From an uncultured bacterium (lineage in GTDB: Bacteria > Krumholzibacteriota > Krumholzibacteriia > LZORAL124-64-63), in contig CAIWHK010000005.1 in assembly GCA_903912525.1 (NCBI GenBank), forward strand, positions 1 through 35,687: a stretch of DNA of 35,687 nucleotides, read 5' to 3'. The notes beneath the pieces were generated by a model. The model was not told where the DNA came from. It saw only the letters and a program-made list of their open reading frames with translations, and did no database searches. The translations under genes were made by a program, and so were the position numbers. The stretch's first letter is position 1; the number at the start of each line of letters is the position of its first letter. Of the stretch, positions 24,091-34,600 are shown piece after piece.

Positions 24091-24732
24091 TCAGCTGCCG
24101 TACTTCACGCTGCAGCCGTAGGGCTTGGTCGTCGGCTCGGGCGCCGGCCGCCCCTCGAGGGCCGCCCGCAGCGCGCTGATGACGTAGTTGCGCTGGCCGG
24201 CCTGGGTGGGCGACGGGTCGTCGTCGATGGCCCCGCTGTAGAAGAGCTTGCCGTCCTTGCCGATGATGAACATGTGGGGCGTGGTCTTGGCGCCGTAGGC
24301 GCGGCCGACCTTGCCGGACTCGTCCATCAGGATCGGGAACGACATCTCGTATTCCTTGTGCGCCGCCTGGTTGCGCTCGAGGCCGGCGCCCTGCTTGCCC
24401 GCCGCGCTGGAGTTGACGGCCAGCCACACGACGCCCTTGTGCCCCATGTTGGCGAACGTCTCGTTCATCGTCTTGTTGAGCTTGTGGTGCTTGATGATGA
24501 ACGGGCAGTCCGGGTTGAACCACTCCAGCACGACGATCTTGCCGTCGGCCAGGTACTTCGTCAGCGAGTGCGAGACGCCGGCGGTGTCGGTGAGGGTGAA
24601 GTCGGGCGCCTTGTCGCCGGGGCTCACGGTCGTCACGGCGGCGGCCGGGGCGGCCGCGGGCGCGTCGGCGCAGAACGCCGGCGCGGCCAGCAGCAGGGTG
24701 AAGGTCAGGGCGAGGAAACGGTTCGCGGTCAT
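24091..24732 (-). CDS. Exported redoxin (AhpC/TSA-like), single active-site Cys
   Basis: 213 residues with a signal peptide ending near AFCA. The redoxin fold is recognisable: PGDKAPDFTLTDTAG, VVLEWFNPDCPFIIKHH, then KTTPHMFIIGKDGKLFY. The active-site Cys76 is in DCPFI without a second Cys at the CxxC position, so it is peroxiredoxin-like or a single-Cys redoxin rather than a classical thioredoxin. A lone C-terminal Cys (YGCSVKYGS) may act as resolving residue. GGAGG lies 6 nt upstream of the ATG. It follows the DsbD N-terminal-like gene with 2 bp between stop and start and probably works with it in periplasmic thiol redox. Confidence 0.88.
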   Translation of the reverse strand: MTANRFLALTFTLLLAAPAFCADAPAAAPAAAVTTVSPGDKAPDFTLTDTAGVSHSLTKYLADGKIVVLEWFNPDCPFIIKHHKLNKTMNETFANMGHKGVVWLAVNSSAAGKQGAGLERNQAAHKEYEMSFPILMDESGKVGRAYGAKTTPHMFIIGKDGKLFYSGAIDDDPSPTQAGQRNYVISALRAALEGRPAPEPTTKPYGCSVKYGS

Positions 24733-24734
24733 GG

Positions 24735-25628
24735 TCAGCCTCCGGTGGCGTGGGGTTCAGTGTTGTTTCCCGGGACATCGATGTGAAAGGCGCGCGGGGC
24801 CGCGCCGGGATCCTCCACGAGCAGCAGGCCGCGCACGGGGTCATTCCCGGCGGCCGGCGACGACAGGTGCAGCGCCAGCGCCTGGCCCTGGCCATCGTTC
24901 AGCAGGTCGGCCAGTTCGGCGCAGTCGACGGCCGGCATGAACGTCAGGCGTCCGCCGGGGGTTCCGGCCGTCCGCGCGATGCGCAGGACACCGCCGTCCC
25001 AGGTGGTCGTCACCAGGCCGGCCGGCAGCGGCTGCGGCAAGCGCGCGCGGACAGCGGCCAGCGCCGGCGACGGCGCCGCAGGCGCGGCGGCGGCTGTCGG
25101 GTCGACAGTGACGGCGACCGCCAGCGAGTCGCGGCCCGGCACGCAGCTGTCCTTGCAGGTGAGCCACTGCCAGTCGGCGCGCAGTTCGCGGCGCCCGGCC
25201 GCGGCAGCGTCGCGCGGCGCGGTGATCTCCTGAAGCATGACCACTTCGTCGTGGTAGACGTGGTCGAGGATGTCGCCGGGCGAGACCAGCCGCTCGGGCG
25301 TCGGCCACTGCAGGGGGCCGGCGGTCCAGCCGTCGGGCAGGAAGAGCTTCTGGCGCGGCGCGAAGCCCGAGTCGTTGCGGCCGTCCCAGTAGAAGTGCCA
25401 GCCGGGCGTCGCGGCCAGGCGCCAGGCCACCGTGACGGCGCCGCCCGGGGCGACGGCGACCGGTTCGACGGTCGCGGTGAGCGAGACGCGCGGCGTCTCG
25501 GCGGCAGGCGCGGCGGCGGCCTCCGGAACGGGCGCCGGCTCGGGCGCACGGCGGCAGCCAGGCGCGACAAGGCTGAGCAGGATCGCCGGCAAGAGGATGA
25601 TCACGGATTTTCGGGTGACGTAAAGCAT
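24735..25628 (-). CDS. Lipoprotein-like DsbD N-terminal-domain protein
   Basis: 297 residues. The start MLYVTRKSVIILLPAILLSLVAPGC gives a signal ending at Cys25, a probable lipidation site. After an Ala/Pro linker the body matches the N-terminal periplasmic domain of DsbD/ScsB-type proteins: PGWHFYWDGRNDSGFAPRQKLFLPDGW, then a CKDSC pair. In DsbD this domain receives electrons from a membrane domain; here the membrane and thioredoxin domains are missing, so the domain stands alone with a separate redoxin gene 2 bp downstream. In-frame ATGs up to 25670 are possible starts. It follows the M16 gene by 58 bp. Confidence 0.75.
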   Translation of the reverse strand: MLYVTRKSVIILLPAILLSLVAPGCRRAPEPAPVPEAAAAPAAETPRVSLTATVEPVAVAPGGAVTVAWRLAATPGWHFYWDGRNDSGFAPRQKLFLPDGWTAGPLQWPTPERLVSPGDILDHVYHDEVVMLQEITAPRDAAAAGRRELRADWQWLTCKDSCVPGRDSLAVAVTVDPTAAAAPAAPSPALAAVRARLPQPLPAGLVTTTWDGGVLRIARTAGTPGGRLTFMPAVDCAELADLLNDGQGQALALHLSSPAAGNDPVRGLLLVEDPGAAPRAFHIDVPGNNTEPHATGG

Positions 25629-25686
25629 GAGGGCCACGATACCCGTGGCCCCCATGCTCCGCAACTTCATGGCTCCGGCGCGGACG

Positions 25687-28431
25687 TTACGAACGCGGCT
25701 TGACGACCTCGGGCTCGCCCAGGCCCAGGCCGCGCAGGCCGTCGGCGATGAGCGACCAGTCGCCCACGATGACCCAGACCGTGCGCGCGGGGTCGAGGTG
25801 GTCCCGAACCACGGCCGCGAGGTCGCCCTCGCCCAGCGCCTCGACGCGCTTCGAATAGGTCAGCCAGTCGTCCAGCGGCTGCTCGGCCAGGATCTGGTCG
25901 GCCAGCTGACGGGCGATGCCGCCAAACGTCTCGAACCGCTGCGGCAGGCCCTGCATCAGGCGGCTCTTGTTGTCGGCCAGTTCGACGCCGGCCAGCGGCT
26001 TGTCGGCGCGGATCTGCGCCATCTCCTTCATCAGCTCGCTGACCGACGCCGCGGTGGCGTTGGTCTGCACCGGCGCGCTCATGACGAAGAGGCCGCCCTG
26101 CCGGTAGCTGGACAGCTGCGAGCGCGCGCCGTAGGTGTAGCCCTTGTCCTCGCGCAGGTTCATGTTGATGCGCGACGAGAACTGGCCGCCGAAGGCCGAG
26201 TTCAGCACCTCGAAGGCCAGGTGCGCCGGGTCGTTGCTGGCCATGTCAGCAAAGCCGCCCGTGATCTGGCTCTGCTGCGCGCCCGGGCGGTCGATGACGA
26301 CCAGCTTCGGGCCCGTGTACGGCGCCGTGACCAGCGGACGACGGTCCGGCAGCGTGGCCGACGTCCAGCCACCGAAGGCCTTGAGCACGGCCGCCCGCGC
26401 CTGGTCCATCGTCAGGTCGCCGACGACCACCATCGTGGCGTTGTTCGCCGAGAACCACGTGCCGTGGAACGTCACGAGGTCGTCGCGCGTGAGCGCCTCG
26501 AGCGACTGCGGCGTGCCGATGCCCGACCCGGGCTGCGCGTACGGGTGACCGTCGCCGAAGCAGCGCTTCTGGAACTCGTTCATGCCCTGCGACTGCGGCG
26601 TCACCGCTTCCTGCTTCTGGCGGCCGCGGTAGCCCTGCCTGACGCGGTCGAAGTCGGCCGCGGGGAACGTCGGGCGCAGCGCCACGTCGGCCAGCAGCGC
26701 CAGGCCGGCGTCCAACTGGCCCTTCAGCACGTTCAGCGAGACCTGGGTGCCGTCGAAGTTGCTGCTCGAGCGCAAATCGGCGCCCAGCCCCTCGATGGCC
26801 GCCGACAGCGCCAGCGCGTCCTTGCCCTTGACGCCCTCGTCGAGCATCTCGGCCGTCAGCGAGGCGGCGCCCTGCCGGTCGGCCGGGTCGTCGGCCCAGC
26901 CCGCGCGCACGACCAGCCGCGCCTCGACCAGCGGCAGGTCGTGCTTCTCGACCAGCGCCAGCTTCAGGCCGTTCGGCAGCGTGGCCACCTGCACGGCGGG
27001 CGGCGTGAAGACCGAGCGGGCCCCGCCCTCGGGCAGCTTGCTGCGGTCGACGTCGACCTTGGTGGCCGCGAGCTTGCCCTGGGGCACGATGTACAGCACG
27101 CCGCGCCGGCCCAGGTCGATGTACTTCCGCATCCAGCTGTTGATGGCCGCGGGGTTGGTCGCGGCATAGCGACCGAGGTCGTCCTTCAGCCAGCCGGGGT
27201 TGCCGACCAGCACGTTGTAGCGGTTGAGGCGGTCGGCCTTGCCGCCGAAGCCGCCGATCTGCTGCAGGTCGCGGACGGCGCTGGTCTCGTAGCGCGTGCG
27301 GGCCAGGACCACCTCGGCCTCGGTGACGCCGCCGGCCAGCAGCGTGCGCAGCTCGGCGTCGATCGCGGCCTCGAGCTCGGGCAGCGTGTGGCCGGGCGCG
27401 GCGCTGGCGGTGATGCCGAAGATGCCGCTCATCTCGCGCGAATCCTGCGAGCAGCGGACGTCCAGCGCGATGCGCTTGTCGTAGACCAGCGTCTTGTACA
27501 GGCGCGACGTCTTGCCGCCGCCGACGATGTCGCCCAGCAGGTCGAACTCGGCGTCGCCCGCCTGGTACCAGCCCGGCGTGTGCCACTGCATGTACAGGCG
27601 CGGCACCTCGACGGCGTCCTCGGCCACGGCGCGGCGCTCGCCGTCCAGCTGCGGGATCCACGACTCGAGGCGCTGGACCGGCTGGCCGGGCGGGATCGGC
27701 CCGAAGTACTTCGCGATCCATTCCTTCACCTGGGCAGTATCGAAGTCGCCGGCGACGCACAGCGACGCGTTGTTGGGCGCGTAGTAGAGCTTGAAGAACT
27801 CGGAGACGTCCTCCTTCGAGGCGGCCGACAGGTCCTCCATGCTGCCGATGACGGACCACGAGTAGGGATGGCCCTGGTCGTACATCAGGTCGAGCAGCAT
27901 GTCGCGGCTCTTGGCGTAGGGACGGTTCTCGCCCTGGCGCTTCTCGTTCTTCACGACGTCGCGCTGGTTGTCGAGCTTCTCCTGCGTCATGGCCGGCACC
28001 AGCCAGCCCATGCGGTCGGCCTCCATGAACAACGCCAGCTCGAGCTGGTCGGCCGGCACGTTCTCCCAGTAGTTCGTGCGGTCGTTGTTCGTGGAGCCGT
28101 TGATCTGCCCGCCGATCTTCTGCAGCGGCAGGAAGTAGTCCTTGTCGTGGTGTTCCGAGCCCTGGAACATCATGTGCTCGAACAGGTGCGCGAAGCCGGT
28201 GCGGCCGGGCTTCTCGTTCTTCGAGCCCACGTGGTACCACACGTTGACCGCTGCGTTGGGCAGGCTGTGGTCCTCGTGCAGGATGACCTGCAGGCCGTTC
28301 TCCAGGGTGTACTTCTGGTACTTGAGGTCGGGCAGGTCGACGACCGGGGCCTTGGTGCTGGCAGCCAGCGCCGAGCCGGCGGCCAGCAGGACCGCGAGCC
28401 CGATAAAGGACGCGATTCGGCGGAGATTCAC
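25687..28431 (-). CDS. M16-family zinc metallopeptidase, two-half fused form
   Basis: 914 residues from a GTG with AAGGGAT upstream and a Sec signal (LAVLLAAGSALA). The N-terminal half has the inverted zinc motif HLFEH at 82-86, with the third ligand Glu163 in KNEKRQGENR. The C-terminal half lacks HxxEH (AEMLDEGVKG at that place) but keeps the substrate-binding SSRINMNLREDKGYTYGARS, so one half is catalytic and the other structural, as in fused PqqL-like M16 proteins. It would degrade or process peptides in the periplasm. It is first in a minus-strand set with the DsbD-like and redoxin genes and divergent from the alkyltransferase. Confidence 0.95.
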   Translation of the reverse strand: MNLRRIASFIGLAVLLAAGSALAASTKAPVVDLPDLKYQKYTLENGLQVILHEDHSLPNAAVNVWYHVGSKNEKPGRTGFAHLFEHMMFQGSEHHDKDYFLPLQKIGGQINGSTNNDRTNYWENVPADQLELALFMEADRMGWLVPAMTQEKLDNQRDVVKNEKRQGENRPYAKSRDMLLDLMYDQGHPYSWSVIGSMEDLSAASKEDVSEFFKLYYAPNNASLCVAGDFDTAQVKEWIAKYFGPIPPGQPVQRLESWIPQLDGERRAVAEDAVEVPRLYMQWHTPGWYQAGDAEFDLLGDIVGGGKTSRLYKTLVYDKRIALDVRCSQDSREMSGIFGITASAAPGHTLPELEAAIDAELRTLLAGGVTEAEVVLARTRYETSAVRDLQQIGGFGGKADRLNRYNVLVGNPGWLKDDLGRYAATNPAAINSWMRKYIDLGRRGVLYIVPQGKLAATKVDVDRSKLPEGGARSVFTPPAVQVATLPNGLKLALVEKHDLPLVEARLVVRAGWADDPADRQGAASLTAEMLDEGVKGKDALALSAAIEGLGADLRSSSNFDGTQVSLNVLKGQLDAGLALLADVALRPTFPAADFDRVRQGYRGRQKQEAVTPQSQGMNEFQKRCFGDGHPYAQPGSGIGTPQSLEALTRDDLVTFHGTWFSANNATMVVVGDLTMDQARAAVLKAFGGWTSATLPDRRPLVTAPYTGPKLVVIDRPGAQQSQITGGFADMASNDPAHLAFEVLNSAFGGQFSSRINMNLREDKGYTYGARSQLSSYRQGGLFVMSAPVQTNATAASVSELMKEMAQIRADKPLAGVELADNKSRLMQGLPQRFETFGGIARQLADQILAEQPLDDWLTYSKRVEALGEGDLAAVVRDHLDPARTVWVIVGDWSLIADGLRGLGLGEPEVVKPRS

Positions 28432-28719
28432 GGCAGGATCCCTTCGCGGCGGCAGGGGTTGCGTCGATGGCCGCGGCGGGTGCGCCGTCCCGTGCGCGGA
28501 TCGTGGGGCCGGTGTCCTGATACGGACGGGAGGCGGCGCCGGTTGCAGCTTACCCGCCCCCGGGCTGCGGCGCAACGGCTCCCCGCCGGGGCCGAAATCC
28601 CGTGCAGCGGCCTGCGCCCGATGGTATCGTCAAGCCAGGTCGGCCTTTGGCGTCGCCAGGGCCGTCGACCCGTCCCGCGACGGCTGGTCCGTCCAGCTAC
28701 CCCTGCCGGGGAGACACGG

Positions 28720-29268
28720 ATGGTGCGCTACACGCTGCTGCGAACGGCCCTCGACCCCCTGCTGGCGGTCATGGGCCCGGCCGGGCTGGCCCGGCTGGAG
28801 TTCCTCCCCCGCGCCTGGGAATACCACACCCAGGCCCATGCGACCGCGCGCCACGACTTCGGCGCCGACGTGGTCGTGAAGGAGGATCCGGACGCCTTCG
28901 TCCAGTTGCGCGAGCAGCTTGCGGAGTACTTCGTCGGCGACCGCACCGAGTTCACGATCGAGCTGGACCCGCACGGCACCGACTTCGACCGGCGCGTCTG
29001 GAACCAATTATTGAAGATCCCCTACGGACGCCTGCGGACCTACGGCGAGGTGGCGCGCGCGCTGCGCAAGCCGACCGCGACCCGCGCCGTGGGCCAGGCC
29101 GCGGGGCGCAACCCGCTGCCGATCCTGGTGCCCTGCCACCGCGTGGTCGGACGCGGCGGCTCGCTGGTGGGCTTCGCCGGCGGCATCGACACCAAAGCCC
29201 GCCTGCTGCGGCTGGAAGGCCACACGCTGGGCGACTCACCCCGCCTCCAGGAGCCGCGACTGTTTTGA
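28720..29268 (+). CDS. ogt: O6-alkylguanine-DNA alkyltransferase
   Basis: 182 residues. The acceptor cysteine is C139 in PILVPCHRVVG, the invariant PCHR motif, preceded by the DNA-binding HTH (YGRLRTYGEVARAL, TRAVGQAAGRNP). This suicide enzyme moves methyl or alkyl groups from O6-guanine to its Cys. The ATG has GGGGAG upstream. No Ada regulatory domain is attached. The last codons overlap the SSS transporter start (TTGA), implying coupling of a repair enzyme with a transporter, which is probably incidental. Confidence 0.95.
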   Translation: MVRYTLLRTALDPLLAVMGPAGLARLEFLPRAWEYHTQAHATARHDFGADVVVKEDPDAFVQLREQLAEYFVGDRTEFTIELDPHGTDFDRRVWNQLLKIPYGRLRTYGEVARALRKPTATRAVGQAAGRNPLPILVPCHRVVGRGGSLVGFAGGIDTKARLLRLEGHTLGDSPRLQEPRLF

Positions 29269-31328
29269 CCATCCTCGACTGGCTCATCCTCCTGGTCATG
29301 TATTGCGTGATCATGGGCTCGATGCTGTTCACGCGGCAGCACATGCGCGGCGTGGCCGACTACCTGGCGGCCGGCCGCAGCGCCGGTCGCTACCTGCTCA
29401 CCGTGTCGGCGGGCATCGCCGCGGTCGGCGCCATCACCATCGTCGCCAACCTGGAGATGGGCTACGAGGCCGGCTTCGCCATGGGCTGGTGGGGCCTGAG
29501 CATGTCGCTGTTCATGACGCTGGTGACCGTCACCGGCTGGGTGAACTACCGCTTCCGCCGCACGCGCGCGCTGACGTTGTCGGAGTTCTTCGAGCGCCGG
29601 TACAGCCGAAGGTTCCGCATCTTCGCCGGCAGCGTGGCCTTCGGCGCCGGCCTGATCAACTTCGGCATCTTCCCCGCCGTCGAGGCCCGGTTCTTCATCC
29701 ACTACCTGAACCTGCCGGAATTCTGGCACCTGGGCCCACTGGCCGTGCCGATGTACCCGACCATCATGTTCATCACGCTGGGCTCGGCGGTGTGGTTCGT
29801 GCTGTCGGGCGGGCACGTCTCGGTGCTGGTGACGGACTTCATCCAGGGCGTGTTCGCCTACGTCGTGTTCCTGGTGATGGCCGCCTGGCTGCTGCAGAAG
29901 GTGGGCTGGGACGACGTCTCGACGGTGATGCTGCAGACGCCGCCGGGACTGTCGAAGATCAACCCCTTCGACACCAGCTACGTGAAGGACTTCAACGTCA
30001 CCTACTTCCTGATCGGCGTCATCGGCCTGTTCTACGGGGCGATGTCGTGGCAGGGCACGCAGGCCTACAACACCTCGGCGCGCTCGGCCCACGAGGGCAA
30101 GATGGGCAACGTGCTGGGCCTGTGGCGCGGCATCGGGCAGGGCATGTTCATGACGTTCGTGCCCATCCTGATCTACACCGTGCTGCACCACCCCGACTGG
30201 AAGCCGCTGGCCGACGGCGTGCAGGTGCAGCTGGACGCCATCCCCAACGAGGCCGTCCGCTCGCAGATGCGCGGGCCGCTCACATTGTCGGCCCTGCTGC
30301 CGACGGGCCTGATGGGCGCCTTCGCGGCGCTGATGCTGTGCGCTTCGATCAGCACGCTGAACACCTACATGCACTCGTGGAGCAGCATCTTCGTGCAGGA
30401 CGTGCTGATCCCCCTGCGCCGCAAGCCCCTGGCACCGGCGGCGCACATGCTCACGCTGCGGCTGTCGGTGGTCTTCGTCGCGCTCTTCACGTTCATCTTT
30501 GCGCTGTTCTACAAGCAGAGCCAGGCCATCCTGCTGTTCTTCGCGCTGACGGGTGCCATCTTCGCCGGCTGGTCGGGCGCCGTGATCATCGGCGGCCTCT
30601 ACACCAAGTGGGGCACGACCGCCGGGGCCTGGGCCGCGGGCATCAGCGGCGTCACGCTGACGATGACGGGCTTCGTGCTGGAACAGGCCAAGCGCTCGTG
30701 GCGCGAGACGGGCACGGCGTTCTGGGGCCTGGTCGATTTCGCGGGCCCTGGGCGCGCCGAGGCCTGGGCCGCCTGGGTCGAACACCACCTGCCCAACGGC
30801 CAGGAGATCTGGGGCTGGTCGATGTGGGTGTGTGCACTGACGTATGTGGCGGTCTCGCTCTCGCAGCAGCTGGTGCGGCGGCGCGTGTTCGACCTGGACC
30901 GCCTGCTGCACCGCGGCCCCCATGCCGTGCCGGGCGAGTTCGAGGGCACCGGCCTTGCCGTCTCGCGCGGCTGGCGCGCGCTGGGCATCACCGACGAGTT
31001 CGGACGCCGCGACAAGATCCTCTACCTGGCCACCTGGGGCTGGAACCTGGCCTGGATGCTGGTCTTCGCCGTCGGCACCATCTTCTTCCTGACCAGGCGC
31101 CTGACCGCCCACGGCTGGACGGGCTACGACAGGCAGTGGCTGCACTTCTGGCACACGCGGTTCTGGATCGAGCTGGTGGTCTCGTCGCTGGTGATGGTGT
31201 GGTTCACGGTCGGGGGCGCCAAGGATGTGCGGCGGATGCTGCGTGAATTGAAGTCGCGCACGCGGGATGATTCGGATGACGGGTATGTGCATGAGGAAAA
31301 GGCCGGGGAGCGCGGGGGGAACGACTAG
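29265..31328 (+). CDS. Sodium:solute symporter family transporter
   Basis: 687 residues from a TTG overlapping the alkyltransferase stop, with AGGAG 11 nt upstream; ATG at 29298 is the alternative but would cut into the first helix. There are about 13 hydrophobic segments. SSS features are visible: YLAAGRSAGRYLLTVSAGIAAVGAITIV, GVFAYVVFLVMAAW, FYGAMSWQGTQAYNTSARSAHEGKMGN, and LMLCASISTLNTYMHSWSSIFVQD. The family couples Na+ entry to uptake of sugars, amino acids, nucleosides or other organic acids; the substrate cannot be read from sequence. The long hydrophilic loop near 30870-31010 and acidic C-tail are not needed for transport. A copy of the palindrome core follows its stop. Confidence 0.9.
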   Translation: MTILDWLILLVMYCVIMGSMLFTRQHMRGVADYLAAGRSAGRYLLTVSAGIAAVGAITIVANLEMGYEAGFAMGWWGLSMSLFMTLVTVTGWVNYRFRRTRALTLSEFFERRYSRRFRIFAGSVAFGAGLINFGIFPAVEARFFIHYLNLPEFWHLGPLAVPMYPTIMFITLGSAVWFVLSGGHVSVLVTDFIQGVFAYVVFLVMAAWLLQKVGWDDVSTVMLQTPPGLSKINPFDTSYVKDFNVTYFLIGVIGLFYGAMSWQGTQAYNTSARSAHEGKMGNVLGLWRGIGQGMFMTFVPILIYTVLHHPDWKPLADGVQVQLDAIPNEAVRSQMRGPLTLSALLPTGLMGAFAALMLCASISTLNTYMHSWSSIFVQDVLIPLRRKPLAPAAHMLTLRLSVVFVALFTFIFALFYKQSQAILLFFALTGAIFAGWSGAVIIGGLYTKWGTTAGAWAAGISGVTLTMTGFVLEQAKRSWRETGTAFWGLVDFAGPGRAEAWAAWVEHHLPNGQEIWGWSMWVCALTYVAVSLSQQLVRRRVFDLDRLLHRGPHAVPGEFEGTGLAVSRGWRALGITDEFGRRDKILYLATWGWNLAWMLVFAVGTIFFLTRRLTAHGWTGYDRQWLHFWHTRFWIELVVSSLVMVWFTVGGAKDVRRMLRELKSRTRDDSDDGYVHEEKAGERGGND

Positions 31329-31640
31329 GCATCTGCGGGACTTGCGCCGGCGCAAGCGGGGACCTCAGCCAACTGGCCTGCCTGGTGGACCAACCGCTGC
31401 CCGATGGGGTGGTTATAAAATCGGACTATAATTATCCTATATCCTTACCCTGACGGCCGATTGCAGATTAATTCCGTGTGATTTTTGCGCCCGGCCGGAC
31501 CCTTCCTCTCTGTTACAGGGAAGCACTCGGAGGGACAGGGCCATCGGCGCCGCAGTCCCCGAGAGCCGCATTCTCAGGTGAGACCGGCCGGACTGCGGCC
31601 AGATCGTCGACAACCGCCCCGCGGCGGCAGGAGGATACGC
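31329..31640. other. 312-bp leader of the FG-GAP gene
   Basis: After the palindrome copy the DNA becomes AT-rich (31413-31440), with a TATAAT at 31427-31432. No matching -35 box is seen at the right distance. The rest is GC-rich and holds no supported ORF. It is the likely promoter region of the following large gene. Confidence 0.4.
31341..31356. repeat. Dispersed copy of the palindrome core
   Basis: CTTGCGCCGGCGCAAG, a perfect 16-bp palindrome 13 bp after a stop codon. It equals the centre of the 18-bp element repeated four times at 6557-6688. A single unit here, with no 38-bp periodicity. Confidence 0.8.
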
Positions 31641-34600
31641 ATGTTCAGGCAACCTCGACACTCATTGGCCCGACACCCATTGGCCCGACACCTATCGTCC
31701 CGGCATTTGTCGCTGGCCTTGCTCGTCGCCATGTCGAGTGCGCTCGGGAGCCTGTCTCCGGCGCGTGCCTCCACGGTGCCAATGTCGGCACCGGCGCTCG
31801 CGAGCGCGGTCGGAGCGATCGCTGCCGGCGCCGACAAAATGCCCTCCACCGTGCCTGGTTGGCAATTCGAGGGCGGCGATGCCTTCGCCTACACCGGGTC
31901 GGGCGCCAGCACGATCGGCGACGTCAATGGTGACGGCATCAGTGATTTTGCCGTCGGCGCGCCGTACTACACAACGGTCGTCGGCGGCCAAGGGTACAAT
32001 GCCGCCGTCTTCATCTTTTTCGGCGGCCCAAACGGGCCGGCGACGACGCCGGACCAGACACTCTATGCGACAACCAGCGGCTTCGGCAGCGTGGTGGCCC
32101 CGGCCGGCGACGTCAACGGTGACGGCCATGCCGACCTGCTCGTCGGGCATCCGAGCGCGGTCCCGGCCGGCAGCGGCAAGGCCTATGTCTACCTGGGCTC
32201 CGGTACCGCTTCCGGGCTGCAGACCACGCCGATCTGGCAGTACGCCTACGACAGCAGTTTCGGCACCAGCGTGGCGTCGGCCGGCGACGTGAACGGCGAC
32301 GGGAATGACGACATCATCATCGGCGGCCCGACCTCCTCGTCATTCTACATAACCGGTCCCGGTATGGCGTTCCTCTTCAACGGCAATGGCGGCGGCGTCG
32401 ACGCGGCTCCCTCCTGGGCCTGGGGCCTGGGTGGAAACTTCGGCACGTCGGTCGCCGGAGCCGGCGACGTGAACGGCGACGGCATGGACGACGTCATCAT
32501 CGGGGCCCCGAATGTGTCGGGTGTCGTGCCGGTCTCCTATCAGGGAGCGGCCTTCATCTACCACGGCAACGAGTCCGGACTGGCGCTGGGCTTCAGTTCG
32601 GTGCTGTGGGGCTCCGACAACCAGCTGGGCTCTGGGTACGGGAGCGCCGTCGCCGGCGTTGGGGACATCAATGGCGACGGAACGGCCGACGTCGCCGTCG
32701 GTTCCCCGACCTGGGATTGGCCGGAGCACGAGGATGCCGGTCGCGCCTTCATCTACCCCGGTTCGGAGGGTGGCGTAAGCGACACGCCGATCTGGGAAGA
32801 GTGGGGCATCGACGCCGGTTCCCGCTTCGGCGCCGACGTCCAGCCGGCCGGTGACGTCAACGGTGACGGTCTGGCCGACTGTGCCGTGAATGCGCCGGGA
32901 AACATCGTCGGCAGCGGCGTCTTCAACCGCTATGTCGTCCTGGTCCAGGGCGCTCGCGCGGGATTCAGCGTGCCTCTGATCGAGTGGTACCTCGCCCGCA
33001 ACGACGGGACGGATTTCGGTTCGGCGATCGGCACGGCCGGCGACGTGAACGACGACGGTTTCAGCGACCTGATCGTGGGTTCCGCCACCTATTTCAGAGG
33101 AACGCCAGGCATGGTTGGCGAGGGCCGGGCGGAAATCTTCTTCGGCGCCGGCACCGGCCCGCGCCCCAAGATTGCCCAGAGCCTCACCTACGAGCAGAAC
33201 AGCACGTATTACGCCTGGGTGACCACCACGATCGGTGACGTCAATGGCGACGGCTACAGCGACGTGGCCGTCACCGGCCCCGGTGTCGACGTCAGCGGCA
33301 CCGACAACGGTATCATTCAGATCCAGTTCGGTTCGTCGGGCGGCCTGCTGGCAGGTCCGCAATGGGCGCCCTCGCAGGCGAGCGGCAGCTTCGGGTACTC
33401 GGCGGCGGCGGCCGGCGACGTCAACGGCGACGGTTACGACGACATTATCATCGGCGCCCCACTGACCGGACTTACCGGCCGGGCCTATTGCTGGTTCGGT
33501 GGACCGTTTGGTCCGTCGGACGCCGGCCCTGAGTGGGGTGCGGAGCAGGGCGGAGTCGGCGCCTGGTTCGGTTGCAGCGTCTCCGGGGCGGGCGACGTCA
33601 ACGGCGACGGCTATGCCGACGTGATCGTGGGCGCACTCTACGACGAGACCGACCAAGCCAATGAGGGCCGTGCCTACCTCTACCTGGGGTCGGCCTACGG
33701 CCTGGCGAATTGGCCGGTCTGGAGCTGTGAAGGGAACCAGGTCAACGGCAATCTGGGCGTCTCGGTCTCCGGGGCAGGCGACGTGGACGGCGACGGCTTC
33801 GACGACGTGGTCGTGGGTGAGTACAAACGGAATGTACCCCTCTTCGGGGGCCAGCTCATTCTTCCGGAAGTCGGCCGCGTTTATGTCTTCCAAGGCGGGC
33901 AAACCGGCCTGAGCGGGACGCCGGCAACGATTCTCGAGGGCTCGACATCCTACATGAATTTCGGCAGTTCCGTCTCGACGGCCGGTGATGTCGACGGCGA
34001 TGGCTACAGCGATATCCTGGTGGCCGCACGTTACGCGGACAGTCCTCTGACCGACGAAGGCCAGGTCTTCGTCTACCGCGGATCCGCGGCGGGTGTCTCC
34101 ACGACCGCGCACTGGACGTACCACAGCGGCCAGGGGCTGGCCAACCTCGGCGCGAGCATCGCCTGCGCCGGCGACGTGAACGGCGACGGGCTGAGCGACG
34201 TCATTGTGGGCGCCAACTTCGCCGACCGGAACAACTATCAGGACAACGGCGAGGCGATGGTGTTTGCGGGCCCGCTCACGGGCAGTTCCGCGACAACGCC
34301 GATCTGGTCGTTTGCCGGCCAGCAGAGCTACGAGAATCTGGGCAACGCGGTCGGCTCCGGCGGAGACATCAACGGCGACGGGTTCTCCGACGTGCTCACC
34401 GGCTCGCCCGGCTGGTCGGGCTCGTACTACGGCCAGGGACGCATGCTCGTCTTTTACGGGAACGGCCTGGAATTTCCCGAAAGCGCGTTGTCCCTGGCGG
34501 TACAGCAGCGCCGCGGCGACAACAGCGCACCCATGGGCCTGAAGGCCGACGCCGGCGTGCCGCCGACGATGCGCCTTAGAGCGAACGCAAGATCCGCCGC

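Noticed and set aside
25627-29268. A 1213-codon plus-strand open frame
   Set aside because: It runs antisense to the M16 peptidase with Arg/His/Val-rich low-complexity sequence. Only its last 182 codons, the alkyltransferase, are real.
31427-31432. TATAAT as a full promoter of the FG-GAP gene
   Set aside because: The -10 box is perfect, but no -35 element stands at 16-18 bp, so it is only mentioned with the leader.
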